DNA of 64,000 nucleotides, from the NCBI GenBank assembly GCA_947475995.1, contig CANJNI010000004.1:1-64000 (forward strand), read 5' to 3'. A program made the position numbers and the translations under genes. The stretch comes from Beijerinckiaceae bacterium. GTDB lineage: Bacteria; Pseudomonadota; Alphaproteobacteria; Rhizobiales; Beijerinckiaceae. Of this stretch, positions 25,546 through 35,097 are shown one piece after another; the stretch's first letter is position 1, and each line of letters begins with the position of its first letter. Under the pieces are notes generated by a model. That model was not told where the DNA came from and ran no database searches. It was given only the letters and a program-made list of their open reading frames with translations.

Positions 25546-26691
25546 GTGAGCGACGCGAACCAGACTCCCCCCGGACGCAGCACCGCAGAGCGGCAGAACG
25601 CGCTTCTGTCGCATCTTGTGGCGTCGGGCTACCACCGGGTCGAACCGTCCTTCCTCCAGCCTGCCTCGGTCTTTCTCGACCTGTCGGGCGAGGACATCCG
25701 CACCCGCATGTATCTGACCACCGACGCCACTGGCGCGGAACTCTGCTTGCGGCCGGAATTCACAATTCCTGTCTGCCGCGATTACCTCGCGTCTGTACAG
25801 GCGGGCGAACCGGTGAGCTATTCCTATCTGGGCCCGGTGTTCCGCTACCGGCCGAACGGCTCTGGCGAATCCATTCAGGCCGGCATCGAATCCTTCGGCC
25901 GTACCGATCCGGAAGCGGCTGATGCGGAAATCTTCACGCTGGCGCTGGAAGCAGTGGCGGCGGCTGATGGACCTGAACTGAAAGTCACCATCGGCGATCC
26001 GGGCCTGTTCATCGGCCTGCTCGAAAAGCTGAAACTGCCGCCTGTCTGGCTGCGCCGCATTCGTCGAGGCCATGCGCGCGGGCAATCGCTCGACCGCATT
26101 TTCGACGCGGGCCAGAACGGATCCGCCACAGACCATTCCGGCGTGCTGGCTGCCCTCGACGGCGTCGACAAGGCGGGCGCGCGCGCGCTCGTTCAGGATC
26201 TTCTGTCCATCGCCGGCATCTCGTCCGTCGGCGGACGCAGCGCCAACGAGATCGCCGAACGCTTCCTCGAACAGGCCTCGCTGAAAGCGGGCGGCGGCCT
26301 CGCCAACGAAAAGCGCGGCGTGATCGAAAGCTTTCTGGCGATTGCGGGAGACCCGGACGATTGCTCGGTGCGGCTACGCAAGCTCGCAACAGACGCAGGC
26401 CTCGACCTCGCCGCCCAGCTCGACGCCTTCGACGCGCGTCTCGGCTTCATTGCGGCGCGCGGCTACGATGTCGGCTCGCTGCATTTCGCAGCGGGTTTCG
26501 GCCGCAACATCGACTATTACACGGGCTTCGTCTTCGAGGCGCACGATCCGGCGCGGCAGGACGGCCGCCCGGTCGTGGGCGGCGGACGTTACGACCGTTT
26601 GCTGAAAACCCTTGGGGCGCAGGCCGACATTCCGGCCGTGGGTGCGGGCATCTGGTGCGACCGCCTGTTCAATGATGCGGGGGCGCGCTGA
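25546..26691 (+). CDS. hisZ: ATP phosphoribosyltransferase regulatory subunit HisZ
   Basis: 381 aa from GTG 25546, with GAGGAA upstream. HisZ is a catalytically dead paralogue of histidyl-tRNA synthetase that activates short-form HisG in the first step of histidine synthesis. HisRS-like blocks are visible: [45 protein letters not shown] and [18 protein letters not shown], ending in [12 protein letters not shown]. The stop overlaps the hisG start by one base (TGATG), so the subunits are made together. Confidence 0.93.
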   Translation: MSDANQTPPGRSTAERQNALLSHLVASGYHRVEPSFLQPASVFLDLSGEDIRTRMYLTTDATGAELCLRPEFTIPVCRDYLASVQAGEPVSYSYLGPVFRYRPNGSGESIQAGIESFGRTDPEAADAEIFTLALEAVAAADGPELKVTIGDPGLFIGLLEKLKLPPVWLRRIRRGHARGQSLDRIFDAGQNGSATDHSGVLAALDGVDKAGARALVQDLLSIAGISSVGGRSANEIAERFLEQASLKAGGGLANEKRGVIESFLAIAGDPDDCSVRLRKLATDAGLDLAAQLDAFDARLGFIAARGYDVGSLHFAAGFGRNIDYYTGFVFEAHDPARQDGRPVVGGGRYDRLLKTLGAQADIPAVGAGIWCDRLFNDAGAR

Positions 26692-27662
26692 TGACCGACA
26701 TGTTCACCATCGCGGTTCCATCCAAGGGCCGCCTGCAGGAAAACGCCGCGAAGTTCTTCGCGCGTGCGGGCCTCAACGTCGTGCAGGGGCGCGGCGCGCG
26801 CGACTATCGCGGCTCAATCGCGGGCATGAAGGGCGTCGAGATCGCCTTCCTGTCGGCGTCGGAGATCGTCTCGCAGCTCGCGGCCGGCACGGCCCACATG
26901 GGCATCACCGGCGAAGATCTCATTCGCGAGTCGCTCGACAATGCGGATGCGGCCGTTGAGCTTCTGACGCCGCTCGGGTTCGGTCACGCCAATGTGGTTG
27001 TGGCTGTGCCGCAGGCCTGGATCGATGTCCGGACGATGGCCGATCTTGAGGATGTGGCCGCCTCGTTCCGCGCGCGGCGCGGCATGCGGATGCGCGTCGC
27101 AACGAAATACGTGAACCTCACGCGGCGCTTCTTTGCAGAAAACGGCGTCACCGATTACCGCATCGTGGAATCGCTCGGCGCCACGGAAGGCGCGCCTGCG
27201 GCCGGCCAGGCCGAACTCATCGTGGACATCACCACGACGGGCGCGACGCTGGCCGCCAATGCGCTCAAGGTGCTGGACGATGGCGTCATGCTGCGTTCGG
27301 AAGCCAATCTGGTCGCCTCTATGAGCGCCGACTGGAACGACGCCACGCGCGAAACCGCCCGCATCATTCTTTCGCGCATCGCTGCCGAAGAAGAGGCTCG
27401 CACGACGCGCGAAGTGCGCGCTCTCATCGGCGGGCGAAAATCCGAACTCGCCCGCGAGGCGGCGGAAAAATTCTCCGCCCGCGCCATCACGGGTGTCCTG
27501 CACGAAGGCCCGCTGTCGCTGGTGTGCCCGACGAACCAGTCCGCGCCGCTCGCCGACTGGCTCATCGCGCAGGGCGCTGATCATGTGACGGTCGGCACGC
27601 TCGACTATATTTTCGGCGCGCGCAACGCGCTGTTCGAGAAGCTCGCCGGGCGCATCGGCTGA
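26691..27662 (+). CDS. hisG: ATP phosphoribosyltransferase catalytic subunit HisG (short form)
   Basis: 323 aa. It condenses ATP and PRPP to phosphoribosyl-ATP. Visible motifs: [23 protein letters not shown] at the N-terminus, [12 protein letters not shown], and the PRPP loop [19 protein letters not shown]. It needs HisZ and lacks the regulatory ACT-like domain of long HisG, but has a roughly 90-residue C-terminal extension (from about [14 protein letters not shown]) as in other Hyphomicrobiales. Together with hisI at 58522 these are the histidine biosynthesis genes in the window. Confidence 0.93.
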   Translation: MTDMFTIAVPSKGRLQENAAKFFARAGLNVVQGRGARDYRGSIAGMKGVEIAFLSASEIVSQLAAGTAHMGITGEDLIRESLDNADAAVELLTPLGFGHANVVVAVPQAWIDVRTMADLEDVAASFRARRGMRMRVATKYVNLTRRFFAENGVTDYRIVESLGATEGAPAAGQAELIVDITTTGATLAANALKVLDDGVMLRSEANLVASMSADWNDATRETARIILSRIAAEEEARTTREVRALIGGRKSELAREAAEKFSARAITGVLHEGPLSLVCPTNQSAPLADWLIAQGADHVTVGTLDYIFGARNALFEKLAGRIG

Positions 27663-27670
27663 TCTGCAGG

Positions 27671-27734
27671 CTTCAGGATAACTGAAGCAGCCCTCATGGC
27701 GCGGACCGCCCCGGCGGCGTCTCGCGCCATGAGG
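27671..27734. terminator. Two hairpins between convergent hisG and the GlcG-like gene
   Basis: CTTCAG-GATAA-CTGAAG (27671-27687) is followed by a larger stem, CCTCATGGCGCG (27692-27703) with CGCGCCATGAGG (27723-27734), a perfect 12-bp match around a GC-rich 19-nt loop. No T-run is present. Position between convergent genes suggests a bidirectional transcription block. Confidence 0.5.
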
Positions 27735-27751
27735 CCGGTCCGCGAGAAATC

Positions 27752-28150
27752 CTACAGCGCGTCGAGGCCCGCCTTGGCGACCTGCGCGTCCTGCGAGGAC
27801 TGAACGCCCGAGACTCCGATGGCGCCCACGAACTGGCCCTCCGCCACGATGGGCAGTCCGCCTTCGACAGGCGTCACGCCCGACAGGCTCATCACCGCCA
27901 CGCGCCCGCCGGCCACCACGTCTTCCAGCGCCTTGGACGGACGGCGGAACATGATGGCCGTGCGGGCCTTGTCGACCGCAATGGTGGACGAGGCCTTCTG
28001 GGTGCCGTCGAGGCGTTCCAGATACATGACGTGCCCGCCATCATCCACGATGGCGATGACGACATTCCAGCCCTGCTTTTTGGCTTCGGCGCGGGCCGCG
28101 TCGGCCATGCGGCGGGCGTCTTCGATCGAAAGGGCGAGTTGGTTCAGCAA
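27752..28150 (-). CDS. GlcG/HbpS-family heme-binding-like protein
   Basis: 132 aa from TTG 28150, chosen because AAGGA lies 8-9 bases upstream and the length matches the family (about 134 aa). GlcG/DUF336 motifs: LSIEDARRMADAARAEAKKQGWNVVIAIVDDGGHVMYLERLDG, then KARTAIMFRRPSKAL and a C-terminal GGLPIVAEGQFVGAIGVSG. Some relatives bind heme or act beside oxidases; GlcG is often encoded with glcDEF, though here it lies 5 kb away, convergent to hisG. No signal peptide. The role is unknown. Confidence 0.85.
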   Translation of the reverse strand: MLNQLALSIEDARRMADAARAEAKKQGWNVVIAIVDDGGHVMYLERLDGTQKASSTIAVDKARTAIMFRRPSKALEDVVAGGRVAVMSLSGVTPVEGGLPIVAEGQFVGAIGVSGVQSSQDAQVAKAGLDAL

Positions 28151-28304
28151 AGTCGAAATCCTTGTGTGTCCGGCGAAGAGCGCCGTGTGTGCATCATAGG
28201 GAATTGCCGCCGCGGCTGAAAGCGTGGCTTTTGCCCTGTGCGCGACCGCACATCGCCCCGGGCCGGTGTGCCGCATTCTCTCCCCATCAGCTTTGGAGAG
28301 AGCC

Positions 28305-28571
28305 ATGTCGGTCGCCCACACCTACCCGTCCCAGATCAGCGCCCGCCGCGCGGACCGTTTCGGCAAGATCGCGGTTGCTGTCGGCGCAGGACTTCTGTCG
28401 CTGGCCTTGCTGCAGCCGCTGGCTGTCAGCGCGGATACCGAACATCAAACAGTGACGCAGCAGATCAAGCCCGAGCAGCCCAAGCCAGAGGCGGAAGCCG
28501 CGCAGCCGCGCAAGGTCGTGCGGGTCATCCCGATCTGGAATGTTGCGCCCGATCAGGCGCAGAAGAACTGA
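28305..28571 (+). CDS. Small secreted or membrane-anchored protein
   Basis: 88 aa from ATG 28305, with GGAGAG upstream. After a short basic N-terminus comes one hydrophobic segment (KIAVAVGAGLLSLALLQPLAVSA), which may be a signal peptide or an anchor. A Gln/Pro/Glu-rich tail follows (KPEQPKPEAEAAQPRK), ending in VVRVIPIWNVAPDQAQKN. I recognise no family. It is divergent from the GlcG-like gene and convergent with the MmgE/PrpD gene. Confidence 0.55.
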   Translation: MSVAHTYPSQISARRADRFGKIAVAVGAGLLSLALLQPLAVSADTEHQTVTQQIKPEQPKPEAEAAQPRKVVRVIPIWNVAPDQAQKN

Positions 28572-28591
28572 CAGCCGCCCGATAGCGGCTG
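28572..28591. terminator. Small hairpin between convergent genes
   Basis: CAGCCGC-CCGATA-GCGGCTG is a perfect 7-bp stem immediately after the small secreted protein and before the end of the convergent MmgE/PrpD gene. There is no T-run, so it is a weak terminator candidate. Confidence 0.3.
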
Positions 28592-28631
28592 CGGCAGGGC
28601 CGGGCGAAGGAGCGCGCCCAGTCCTGTACTT

Positions 28632-30035
28632 TCAATGGCGACGCCTGTCCGCCAGCAGGTCCATCAGGGGCGATATATTCGCCAGTTTGTCGAGGCCCAG
28701 CGCGAGATCGCGCACCTTCTGGCGGTCGGCGTCCGGCAGGACGTCGCGCGTCAGCCGTTCGAATTTTTCGACCACGGCGTTTTCGTCCAGCGCGCCCTTG
28801 GAATGACCGGGCGCATAGGCGCATTCGGTGCGGTGCTTCGTGCCGTCCTTCAGAGTGACTTCGAGCGCGCAGGGATAGCCATAAGGGGCTTTCGTGTTCC
28901 ACGCAGCGTCGACGCTCATGGTGGCTTTCGCCATCAGGGCCGTCACCTGCGGATCGGTCCAGCGCGCATTGTCGTAGGCGCGCATCGACAGCGTGCCGTC
29001 GATCAACGTCACTGCAGGCAGGAAATAGAAGCTGTGGTCGGCGGCCTCGCGCGAATCCGGGTACCGGCGCGCCACTTCCTGCTGCTGGTCATGCACCATC
29101 GGATAATCGGCCATGATCACGTTGAAGCTTTCGATGTGGTCGGTGCGTCCGCCCAGAATCTTGTGCATCTCCATCGCGGCGGCCACTTCGGCCTGTCCGG
29201 TGGCGAGGCACGGGAACGCCTTGATGTGCGAAAGGCTCACCGCATAGGGGCTGACGACCGGCGTCGTCAAAAGATTGAAATCCGCGTTTTCGCTGAACAG
29301 GACGCGCAATCCGTCCTTGCTCTCGAAAATCGCTTGCGGGCCGGTCATTCCGCCGCCGGCCAGCAGCGTGCTGGCGACGCCGGTCTGGGCGATGAGCGGG
29401 TTGGACAGGAACTTCGCTGCCGTGATGTGTCCGCGACGCACCAGGCGCGGCGTGAGGGACCGCATGGCGGCGAGCGCGATGGCGTGCCGCATCCTGTCGA
29501 CGTCGAAGCCCATGAGACGTCCGGTCATCACCGCCGCGACCGTGCCCGAAACGCTCGTGCCGTCCCACTGGCCCTTGTTGTCGAACAGGATGCGCATCCG
29601 CTCGAAGACGTCGTAGCCGATGATCACCGAGGCGATGACGTCGAGACCGCTCGAACCGCGCCATTCGCCGACCGCCAGCGCCACCGGAATATTGTCGCTC
29701 GGGTGCCCGCCGATGCTCACCGCACCGCTCTTGCCGACGCCCAGCGTGAAATCGTTGAGGTCGAGATAGCGGACCAGAATGCCGTTCGCGAGCGTCGCAT
29801 TGGTGACGGACGTCTTGCCCTTGAAGCCGATGATCGTCGCCTGCGGGGCGCCGCCTGTGGTCTCGATCGCTTCGCAGGCCTCGACCACCTCATGCTCGTC
29901 AAGCGTCGTCAGCGCGCAGCCGATGGAATCCAGAATGATCAGCTTGGTCTGCTGGATGATGTCCGGCGGCAGCTTTCGGGCGTCGAGATCGAGAACGCTT
30001 TTCGACAGGCGGGCGAGCAGGTCGGATTCGGCCAT
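28632..30035 (-). CDS. MmgE/PrpD family protein
   Basis: 467 aa from ATG 30035, with GGAGG upstream. The family includes 2-methylcitrate dehydratase and cis-aconitate decarboxylase. Visible blocks are KLIILDSIGCALTTLDEHE, NATLANGILVRYLDLNDF, the GGHPSDNIPVALAVGE segment and ISHIKAFPCLATGQ-like LSHIKAFPCLATGQAEVAAA near the active site. No methylcitrate synthase or lyase gene is adjacent, so the substrate is open. It is divergent from the SDR gene and the liv cluster, and may share their pathway. Confidence 0.85.
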   Translation of the reverse strand: MAESDLLARLSKSVLDLDARKLPPDIIQQTKLIILDSIGCALTTLDEHEVVEACEAIETTGGAPQATIIGFKGKTSVTNATLANGILVRYLDLNDFTLGVGKSGAVSIGGHPSDNIPVALAVGEWRGSSGLDVIASVIIGYDVFERMRILFDNKGQWDGTSVSGTVAAVMTGRLMGFDVDRMRHAIALAAMRSLTPRLVRRGHITAAKFLSNPLIAQTGVASTLLAGGGMTGPQAIFESKDGLRVLFSENADFNLLTTPVVSPYAVSLSHIKAFPCLATGQAEVAAAMEMHKILGGRTDHIESFNVIMADYPMVHDQQQEVARRYPDSREAADHSFYFLPAVTLIDGTLSMRAYDNARWTDPQVTALMAKATMSVDAAWNTKAPYGYPCALEVTLKDGTKHRTECAYAPGHSKGALDENAVVEKFERLTRDVLPDADRQKVRDLALGLDKLANISPLMDLLADRRRH

Positions 30036-30186
30036 CAGGACATTTTCCTCCAATGTTATTCGCGCATGGCGCGATCATTTCCGGCACACTAGCGATTGGA
30101 ATCCGTTCGCACAATCAGCGCCGGGCGGCGTGGACAATGCGGGCAGCCCCGCATAGCTTTCCCGTAAAGCCGACAGGAAACACCCG

Positions 30187-31038
30187 ATGACATCCATTTC
30201 CGACATCCGCCTCGACGGCCGCGCCGCGATAGTCACCGGCGCGGGCGCCGGGCTTGGACGCGCGATGGCGCAAGCGCTCGCCGGCGCAGGCGCGGATGTG
30301 GTCTTCGCCGACGTCAACGAGGAATCCGCGCGCCGCAGCGCAGCGGAGATGGCCGGAAAGCCCGGCGCGGGCCGCGCCCTGCCGATCGGATGCGACATCA
30401 CGAGTCTCGACGACTGCCGCCGGACCGTCGATGCAGCGCTCGTGGCCTTCGGGGCCCTGCACATTCTGGTGAACAATGCCGGCAAGGGGCCTGCCCATGT
30501 GGAAGCCTCGCCGAATACGAAGTCGCTGAAGTTCTGGGAGGCTGATCCGGACATCTGGCGGCTTGTCATCACCACAAATGTCACCGGCGCCTATTTCATG
30601 TCCCACGCCGCCGCTCCGCATCTGATCCGCTCCGGCCGGGGCCGTATCGTCAATGTCACCACCAGCCTGCCGACCATGCAGCGCAAGACCAATTCGCCCT
30701 ACGGGGTCAGCAAGGTCGCCATCGAGGCCGAGACGCTCATCTGGTCGAAGGACCTGGAAGGAACGGGCGTTACGGTCAATTCGCTCATCCCGGGCGGGGC
30801 GGTCGATACGGATTTCGTCAGCGCCCCGACCCGCGCGGACATGAAGGCTTCCGGCCGCAAGATCCTGCAGCCCGAGGTCATGATCGCCCCGATCCTCTGG
30901 CTGGCCTCGCGGCTGTCCGATGGAGTCACAGGCCGCCGCTATGTGGGCAAGAACTGGGATTCCTCTCTCGATCCGTCCGCTGCCGCCGCGAAGGCGCTTG
31001 AAGCGCCGGTCCTGCGCAAGCCGCCCGCCGATCTCTAG
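30187..31038 (+). CDS. Short-chain dehydrogenase/reductase (SDR)
   Basis: 283 aa NAD(P)-dependent oxidoreductase. Classical SDR motifs: cofactor loop TGAGAGLGRAMA (about 17-28), NNAGKGPAHVE, a serine in the VNVTTSLPT block and the active-site YGVSK, followed by EAETLIWSKDL and the substrate-loop region NSLIPGGAVDTDF. Length is normal. It is about 200 bp upstream of livH on the same strand and divergent from the MmgE/PrpD gene, so it may belong to the same catabolic locus. Substrate unknown. Confidence 0.88.
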   Translation: MTSISDIRLDGRAAIVTGAGAGLGRAMAQALAGAGADVVFADVNEESARRSAAEMAGKPGAGRALPIGCDITSLDDCRRTVDAALVAFGALHILVNNAGKGPAHVEASPNTKSLKFWEADPDIWRLVITTNVTGAYFMSHAAAPHLIRSGRGRIVNVTTSLPTMQRKTNSPYGVSKVAIEAETLIWSKDLEGTGVTVNSLIPGGAVDTDFVSAPTRADMKASGRKILQPEVMIAPILWLASRLSDGVTGRRYVGKNWDSSLDPSAAAAKALEAPVLRKPPADL

Positions 31039-31233
31039 CTGCATGCGACTTTTGGATAGGCCGGTGCGCGCCGCATGGGGCGGGGCGGCGTCCCACGCTC
31101 CTTGTCAGGGGTCGTGATAGGCTATAACTACCGCGTCGGATCGAGAGGCCTCGCCTTGCGTGGGCGCGGGAATTTCGGCACGGTCGCGCACGCCGCGCGG
31201 ACCGCATGGGTGGAGCGGCGGGAGGCAAGGGTA

Positions 31234-32136
31234 GTGCTGACCATCCTGTTCGACGGCATCGCCTATGGCATGCTGCTCTTTGTTCTCGCGGTGGGGCTTT
31301 GCGTCACCCTTGGCCTGATGAACTTCATCAATCTGGCCCACGGCGCGTTCGCCATGGCGGGCGGCTACCTCACCGTGGTGCTGCTCAACAAGTTCGGCGT
31401 GCCGTTCCTCCTGTGTCTGCCGGCCGCCTTCGTGTTTTGCGGCGTTCTGGGGGCCATCCTCGAACGCACGCTCTATGTGCGCCTTTATGACAAGACGCAT
31501 CTCGACCAGGTGCTGTTCTCGATCGGGCTGATCTTCATCTCCATCGCGACGGTCGATTTTTTCATGGGCGCCAGCCAGCAGATGATCAATCTGCCGCCCT
31601 ATCTGCAGGGCCGCATTGATGTGCTGGGCGCCAGCATCGGCATCTACCGGCTGTTCGTCATCGTCATCTGCGGTCTGCTGACCATCGCGCTTCAATATGC
31701 GCTGAGCCGGACGCGTTTCGGCAGCCGGTTGCGGGCTGCGGTGGACGACGGCCGCGTGGCGCGCGGCATGGGCATCGACGTAACGCGCATCTTCTCCATC
31801 ACCTTCGCCATGGGATCTGCGCTCGCGGGCCTCGGCGGGGCACTCGGAACGGGCATCCTCAGCCTCGATCCGTTCTTTCCGCTGAAATACATGATCCTGT
31901 TTTTGATCGTGGTGGCGGTCGGCGGCACGCAGACGATCACGGGGCCTTTCTTCGCCTCGATCCTGCTCGGCATCGCGGATGTGTTCGGCAAATATTACGA
32001 CAACATCCTTGAGCCGGTTGGCAAGATGTTCGGCTTTGAAATGCCCGGCATCGGTTCCTTCACGATCTACATCCTGATGGTCGTGGTGCTGATCTTCCGT
32101 CCGCAAGGTCTTTTCGTGAAGGGAGCTTCGCGATGA
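31234..32136 (+). CDS. Branched-chain amino acid-type ABC transporter permease (LivH)
   Basis: 300 aa from GTG 31234, chosen because GGAGGCAAGG lies just upstream; the longer frame from 31075 adds 53 residues without family character. About eight hydrophobic helices. The LivH signature GLMNFINLAHGAFAMAGGYL is near the N-terminus and the EAA-type loop RAAVDDGRVARGMGIDVTRI lies in the second half. It forms the inner-membrane channel with LivM. The stop overlaps the livM start (ATGA). Substrates of this class also include amides, urea and aromatic acids, so specificity is open. Confidence 0.88.
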   Translation: MLTILFDGIAYGMLLFVLAVGLCVTLGLMNFINLAHGAFAMAGGYLTVVLLNKFGVPFLLCLPAAFVFCGVLGAILERTLYVRLYDKTHLDQVLFSIGLIFISIATVDFFMGASQQMINLPPYLQGRIDVLGASIGIYRLFVIVICGLLTIALQYALSRTRFGSRLRAAVDDGRVARGMGIDVTRIFSITFAMGSALAGLGGALGTGILSLDPFFPLKYMILFLIVVAVGGTQTITGPFFASILLGIADVFGKYYDNILEPVGKMFGFEMPGIGSFTIYILMVVVLIFRPQGLFVKGASR

Positions 32137-33311
32137 CGGACTTTACCGACGACAGGCTTCGCGCGCGGGAATCCGTCATCAGCGGATCGCGCTGGTACTG
32201 GCCCGAATTCCTGTTCTGGATCGCCGCCGCGAGCCTGTTCTTTCTCGTGCCGACGAAGCTGACGCTGCTCAGCGAAATCTTCATTCTCGGCCTGATGGCC
32301 CTGTCGATCGACCTCGTGCTCGGCTTTGCCGGGATCGTGACGCTCGGGCAGGCGGCCTTCTTCGGGCTCGGCGCCTATTCGGCGGCCCTGATGGCGAAGC
32401 ACGGGTACGGCGCGTTCCTGTTCGGAATCATTCCGGTCAATGATCCACTGCTTGGCCTCGTGGTGGCCGCGATCGTCGCCGGCATCGTGGGCTTTGCGAC
32501 GAGCTTCCTCGTTCTGCGCGGTTCGGACCTCACGCGCCTGATGGTGACGCTGGGCGTCGGCCTCATTATCGAGGAACTCGCCAACAAGATGAAGTCCGTA
32601 ACCGGCGGCTCTGACGGTCTGCAGGGCGTGATGCCCGCGCCGGTGCTGGGCAAATGGGACTTCGATCTCTACGGGCAGGTGGCGTTCTGCTACACGCTGG
32701 CCGTCCTGTTCGTCATGTTCATGCTCGTGCGCCGTCTGGTTCACTCGCCTTTCGGCCTGTCGCTGAAGGCGATCAAGCAGAACCCCTTGCGGGCGCGCAC
32801 CATCGGCATGCCGGTGAACGCGCGGCTTGTTGCGGTCTATACAATCGCCGCCATGATCGCCGGCGTTGCGGGCGGGCTGTTGTCACAGACCACGCAGTTC
32901 GGCTCGCTCGACATGGTGGCTTTCCATCGCTCGGCCGATGCGCTGCTGATCCTGATCTTCGGCGGCGCCGGCTATCTCTACGGCGGGCTCGTGGGCGCGG
33001 TCGCCTTCCGGGTGATGCAGGATTTTCTCGGCAACATAACCCCGCAATACTGGCAGTTCTGGCTCGGCGTCATCCTGCTGATCCTCGTGCTCTTCGTGCG
33101 CGGCGGCATTCTGGGCCTGCTGCGCAACGGGCGCGAATTTCTGTCGCATCCGGGAGCCGCGAAGGCGGGCGCCGGCGCGGTCTTGCGCGCGCTCATCGAA
33201 CGCCGGTCGCCTCTCGCGCTGATCTTCTTCAAGGGCGCGGCGAAAAAGGTCATCTCCGACAAGCGCAGCGAGCGGGACGGGGAAAGCGGCAAGGGAGCCG
33301 GAGGTGTGTAA
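32133..33311 (+). CDS. Branched-chain amino acid-type ABC transporter permease (LivM)
   Basis: 392 aa, second channel subunit. The family signature IDLVLGFAGIVTLGQAAFFGLGAYSAAL is around residues 53-80, and the EAA loop LSLKAIKQNPLRARTIGMPV is in the second half. About ten hydrophobic helices are visible. The C-terminal 60 residues form an unusual basic cytosolic tail (KKVISDKRSERDGESGKG). Its stop overlaps the possible GTG start of the amidohydrolase gene, so permeases and enzyme are coupled. Confidence 0.88.
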   Translation: MTDFTDDRLRARESVISGSRWYWPEFLFWIAAASLFFLVPTKLTLLSEIFILGLMALSIDLVLGFAGIVTLGQAAFFGLGAYSAALMAKHGYGAFLFGIIPVNDPLLGLVVAAIVAGIVGFATSFLVLRGSDLTRLMVTLGVGLIIEELANKMKSVTGGSDGLQGVMPAPVLGKWDFDLYGQVAFCYTLAVLFVMFMLVRRLVHSPFGLSLKAIKQNPLRARTIGMPVNARLVAVYTIAAMIAGVAGGLLSQTTQFGSLDMVAFHRSADALLILIFGGAGYLYGGLVGAVAFRVMQDFLGNITPQYWQFWLGVILLILVLFVRGGILGLLRNGREFLSHPGAAKAGAGAVLRALIERRSPLALIFFKGAAKKVISDKRSERDGESGKGAGGV

Positions 33312-35037
33312 CGCCTGCAATCCCCGCTTCATGCAATTCATGAAGTCCTACATGAGCCGCCGCGATGCGGTCCGTGGAATCGCGGCCGCTGTCGCAGGCG
33401 TGACGCTGGGCGCGCCCGCCGTTCATGCGCAGGCCGCCAGTGCGGCGGACACGATCGTGCTCGCGCGCACCATTCACACGTTGAACGATCGCGCCCCGCG
33501 CGCGGAAGCCGTGGCGATTACGGCCGGCAGGATCGTGGCGGTGGGCGATCGGTCGACCGTGCTGGGCCTGCGCGGTCCGGCCACGCAGGTGGTGGATCTG
33601 GGCGACTACACGGTGCTTCCGGGTTTCGTCGATCCGCACATGCACTCGAACTTTTCCGGCATTCGCCCTTGGCTCGACGTCGGCCCGTTCACCACGCGCG
33701 ATCTGGCCGACGCGCGCGAAAAGATCCGCACCGCCGCAGCGCAGACGAAGCCCGGCGGCTGGGTGCAGGCCAAGATGCTCGATCCGTCGATCATGGCGGG
33801 CGAGCCTTTCAGCCGCAAGGTTCTCGACGAACTCGCGCCCGCAACGCCTGTTTTCGTGCTCGAGTCGAATGGCCATGTGGCTTACGCCAACACGCCCGCT
33901 TTCGAACTCGCAAAGGTCACGCGCGATCTGCCCGATCCGCCGCAATCGCGCTTTGTGCGCGACAGCAACGGCGAGTTGACCGGCAGGCTTGAAGAGCCGG
34001 GCGCTTTCCAGCCCTTCATCGTCACCATGCCGGCGCCGACGACAGCGGAATTTGCCGCCTTCCTGCGTCTGGATATCGAGGACGCCGCCGCCAGCGGCTG
34101 TACGACGCTGCATGATTGCGGCATCGGCGGCCTGTTTGCGGAGGGCGACCTTCAACTCATCGATCAGGTGATGGCGAGCGATCCGCCTGTGCGATATGCG
34201 GGCTTTCTGGTCTCAACCCATTTCGACAAATGGACCCAGATGGGGCTGCGGCCCGGCCTGCGTTCGCGCCGGTTCACCCTCACGGGAATCAAGGCGTGGG
34301 CAGACGGCTCCAATCAGGGCCTGACCGGCTACCAGCGCGAGCCCTATCTTGGCATGACGTCGCGCGGCGCGCTCAATTACACCCCGCAGGAAATCGAGGA
34401 TGTCATCCGCAAGGCGCATGTGACCGGGTGGCAGCTCGGCGTCCATGCGAACGGCGATGCGGCGATTGATGTTGTGCTCGACGCCTTCGAGCGCGTCACG
34501 GGCGGCAGTTCCGCGCATGGCCTGCGCCACCGCATCGAGCATTGCAGCCTTCTGCACGCCGAACAGATCGCCCGGATGGCGCGTCTCGGAATTTCACCTT
34601 CTTTCCTGATCGGCCATGTCCATTTCTGGGGCAGGGCGTTTCGCGACAATCTGCTCGGACCCGCGCGCGCGGATGTGCTCGATCCATGCAATTCTGCACT
34701 GAAAGCCGGGCTGCGCATGTCGCTGCACTCGGATTTCAACGTGACGCCTATCGACCCGCTGCGCTGCATCCAGAACGCGGTGCTGCGTGACCTGCGCGGA
34801 ACGACCGAGGTGCTGAATCCCTCAGAGCGGATCACGCCCCTGCAGGCAGTGCGCGCCATGACGCTCGACGCCGCATGGCAATGTCATCTCGATTCGACTT
34901 GCGGCAGCATCGAGGTCGGAAAAGCCGCTGATCTCGTCGTGCTGGAAAGAGATCCGATGGCGGTCCAGCCAGACGCCATCCAGTCCATACGGGTCCACTC
35001 GACATGGCTCGACGGAGTCAAACGCTATGCGGCATGA
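33304..35037 (+). CDS. Amidohydrolase family 3 protein (YtcJ-like) with Tat-type leader
   Basis: 577 aa from GTG 33304, which overlaps livM; ATGs at 33331, 33340 and 33352 are alternatives. A twin-arginine leader is visible (MSRRDAVRGIAAAVAGVTLGAPAVHA), so it should be exported folded. The metal-binding amidohydrolase core includes GFVDPHMHSNF (HxH), HDCGIGG, GVHANGDAAIDVVLDAFERV, HRIEHCSLL and LHSDFNVTPIDP. It probably hydrolyses a C-N bond in the periplasm, and the product may be imported by the surrounding transporter. The substrate is unknown. Confidence 0.82.
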   Translation: MCNACNPRFMQFMKSYMSRRDAVRGIAAAVAGVTLGAPAVHAQAASAADTIVLARTIHTLNDRAPRAEAVAITAGRIVAVGDRSTVLGLRGPATQVVDLGDYTVLPGFVDPHMHSNFSGIRPWLDVGPFTTRDLADAREKIRTAAAQTKPGGWVQAKMLDPSIMAGEPFSRKVLDELAPATPVFVLESNGHVAYANTPAFELAKVTRDLPDPPQSRFVRDSNGELTGRLEEPGAFQPFIVTMPAPTTAEFAAFLRLDIEDAAASGCTTLHDCGIGGLFAEGDLQLIDQVMASDPPVRYAGFLVSTHFDKWTQMGLRPGLRSRRFTLTGIKAWADGSNQGLTGYQREPYLGMTSRGALNYTPQEIEDVIRKAHVTGWQLGVHANGDAAIDVVLDAFERVTGGSSAHGLRHRIEHCSLLHAEQIARMARLGISPSFLIGHVHFWGRAFRDNLLGPARADVLDPCNSALKAGLRMSLHSDFNVTPIDPLRCIQNAVLRDLRGTTEVLNPSERITPLQAVRAMTLDAAWQCHLDSTCGSIEVGKAADLVVLERDPMAVQPDAIQSIRVHSTWLDGVKRYAA

Positions 35038-35097
35038 TGCGATGACAGGACCTGGCGGCACGGCGGCGCGGGACTCCGGTCAGCGGAGGACTGAGCC

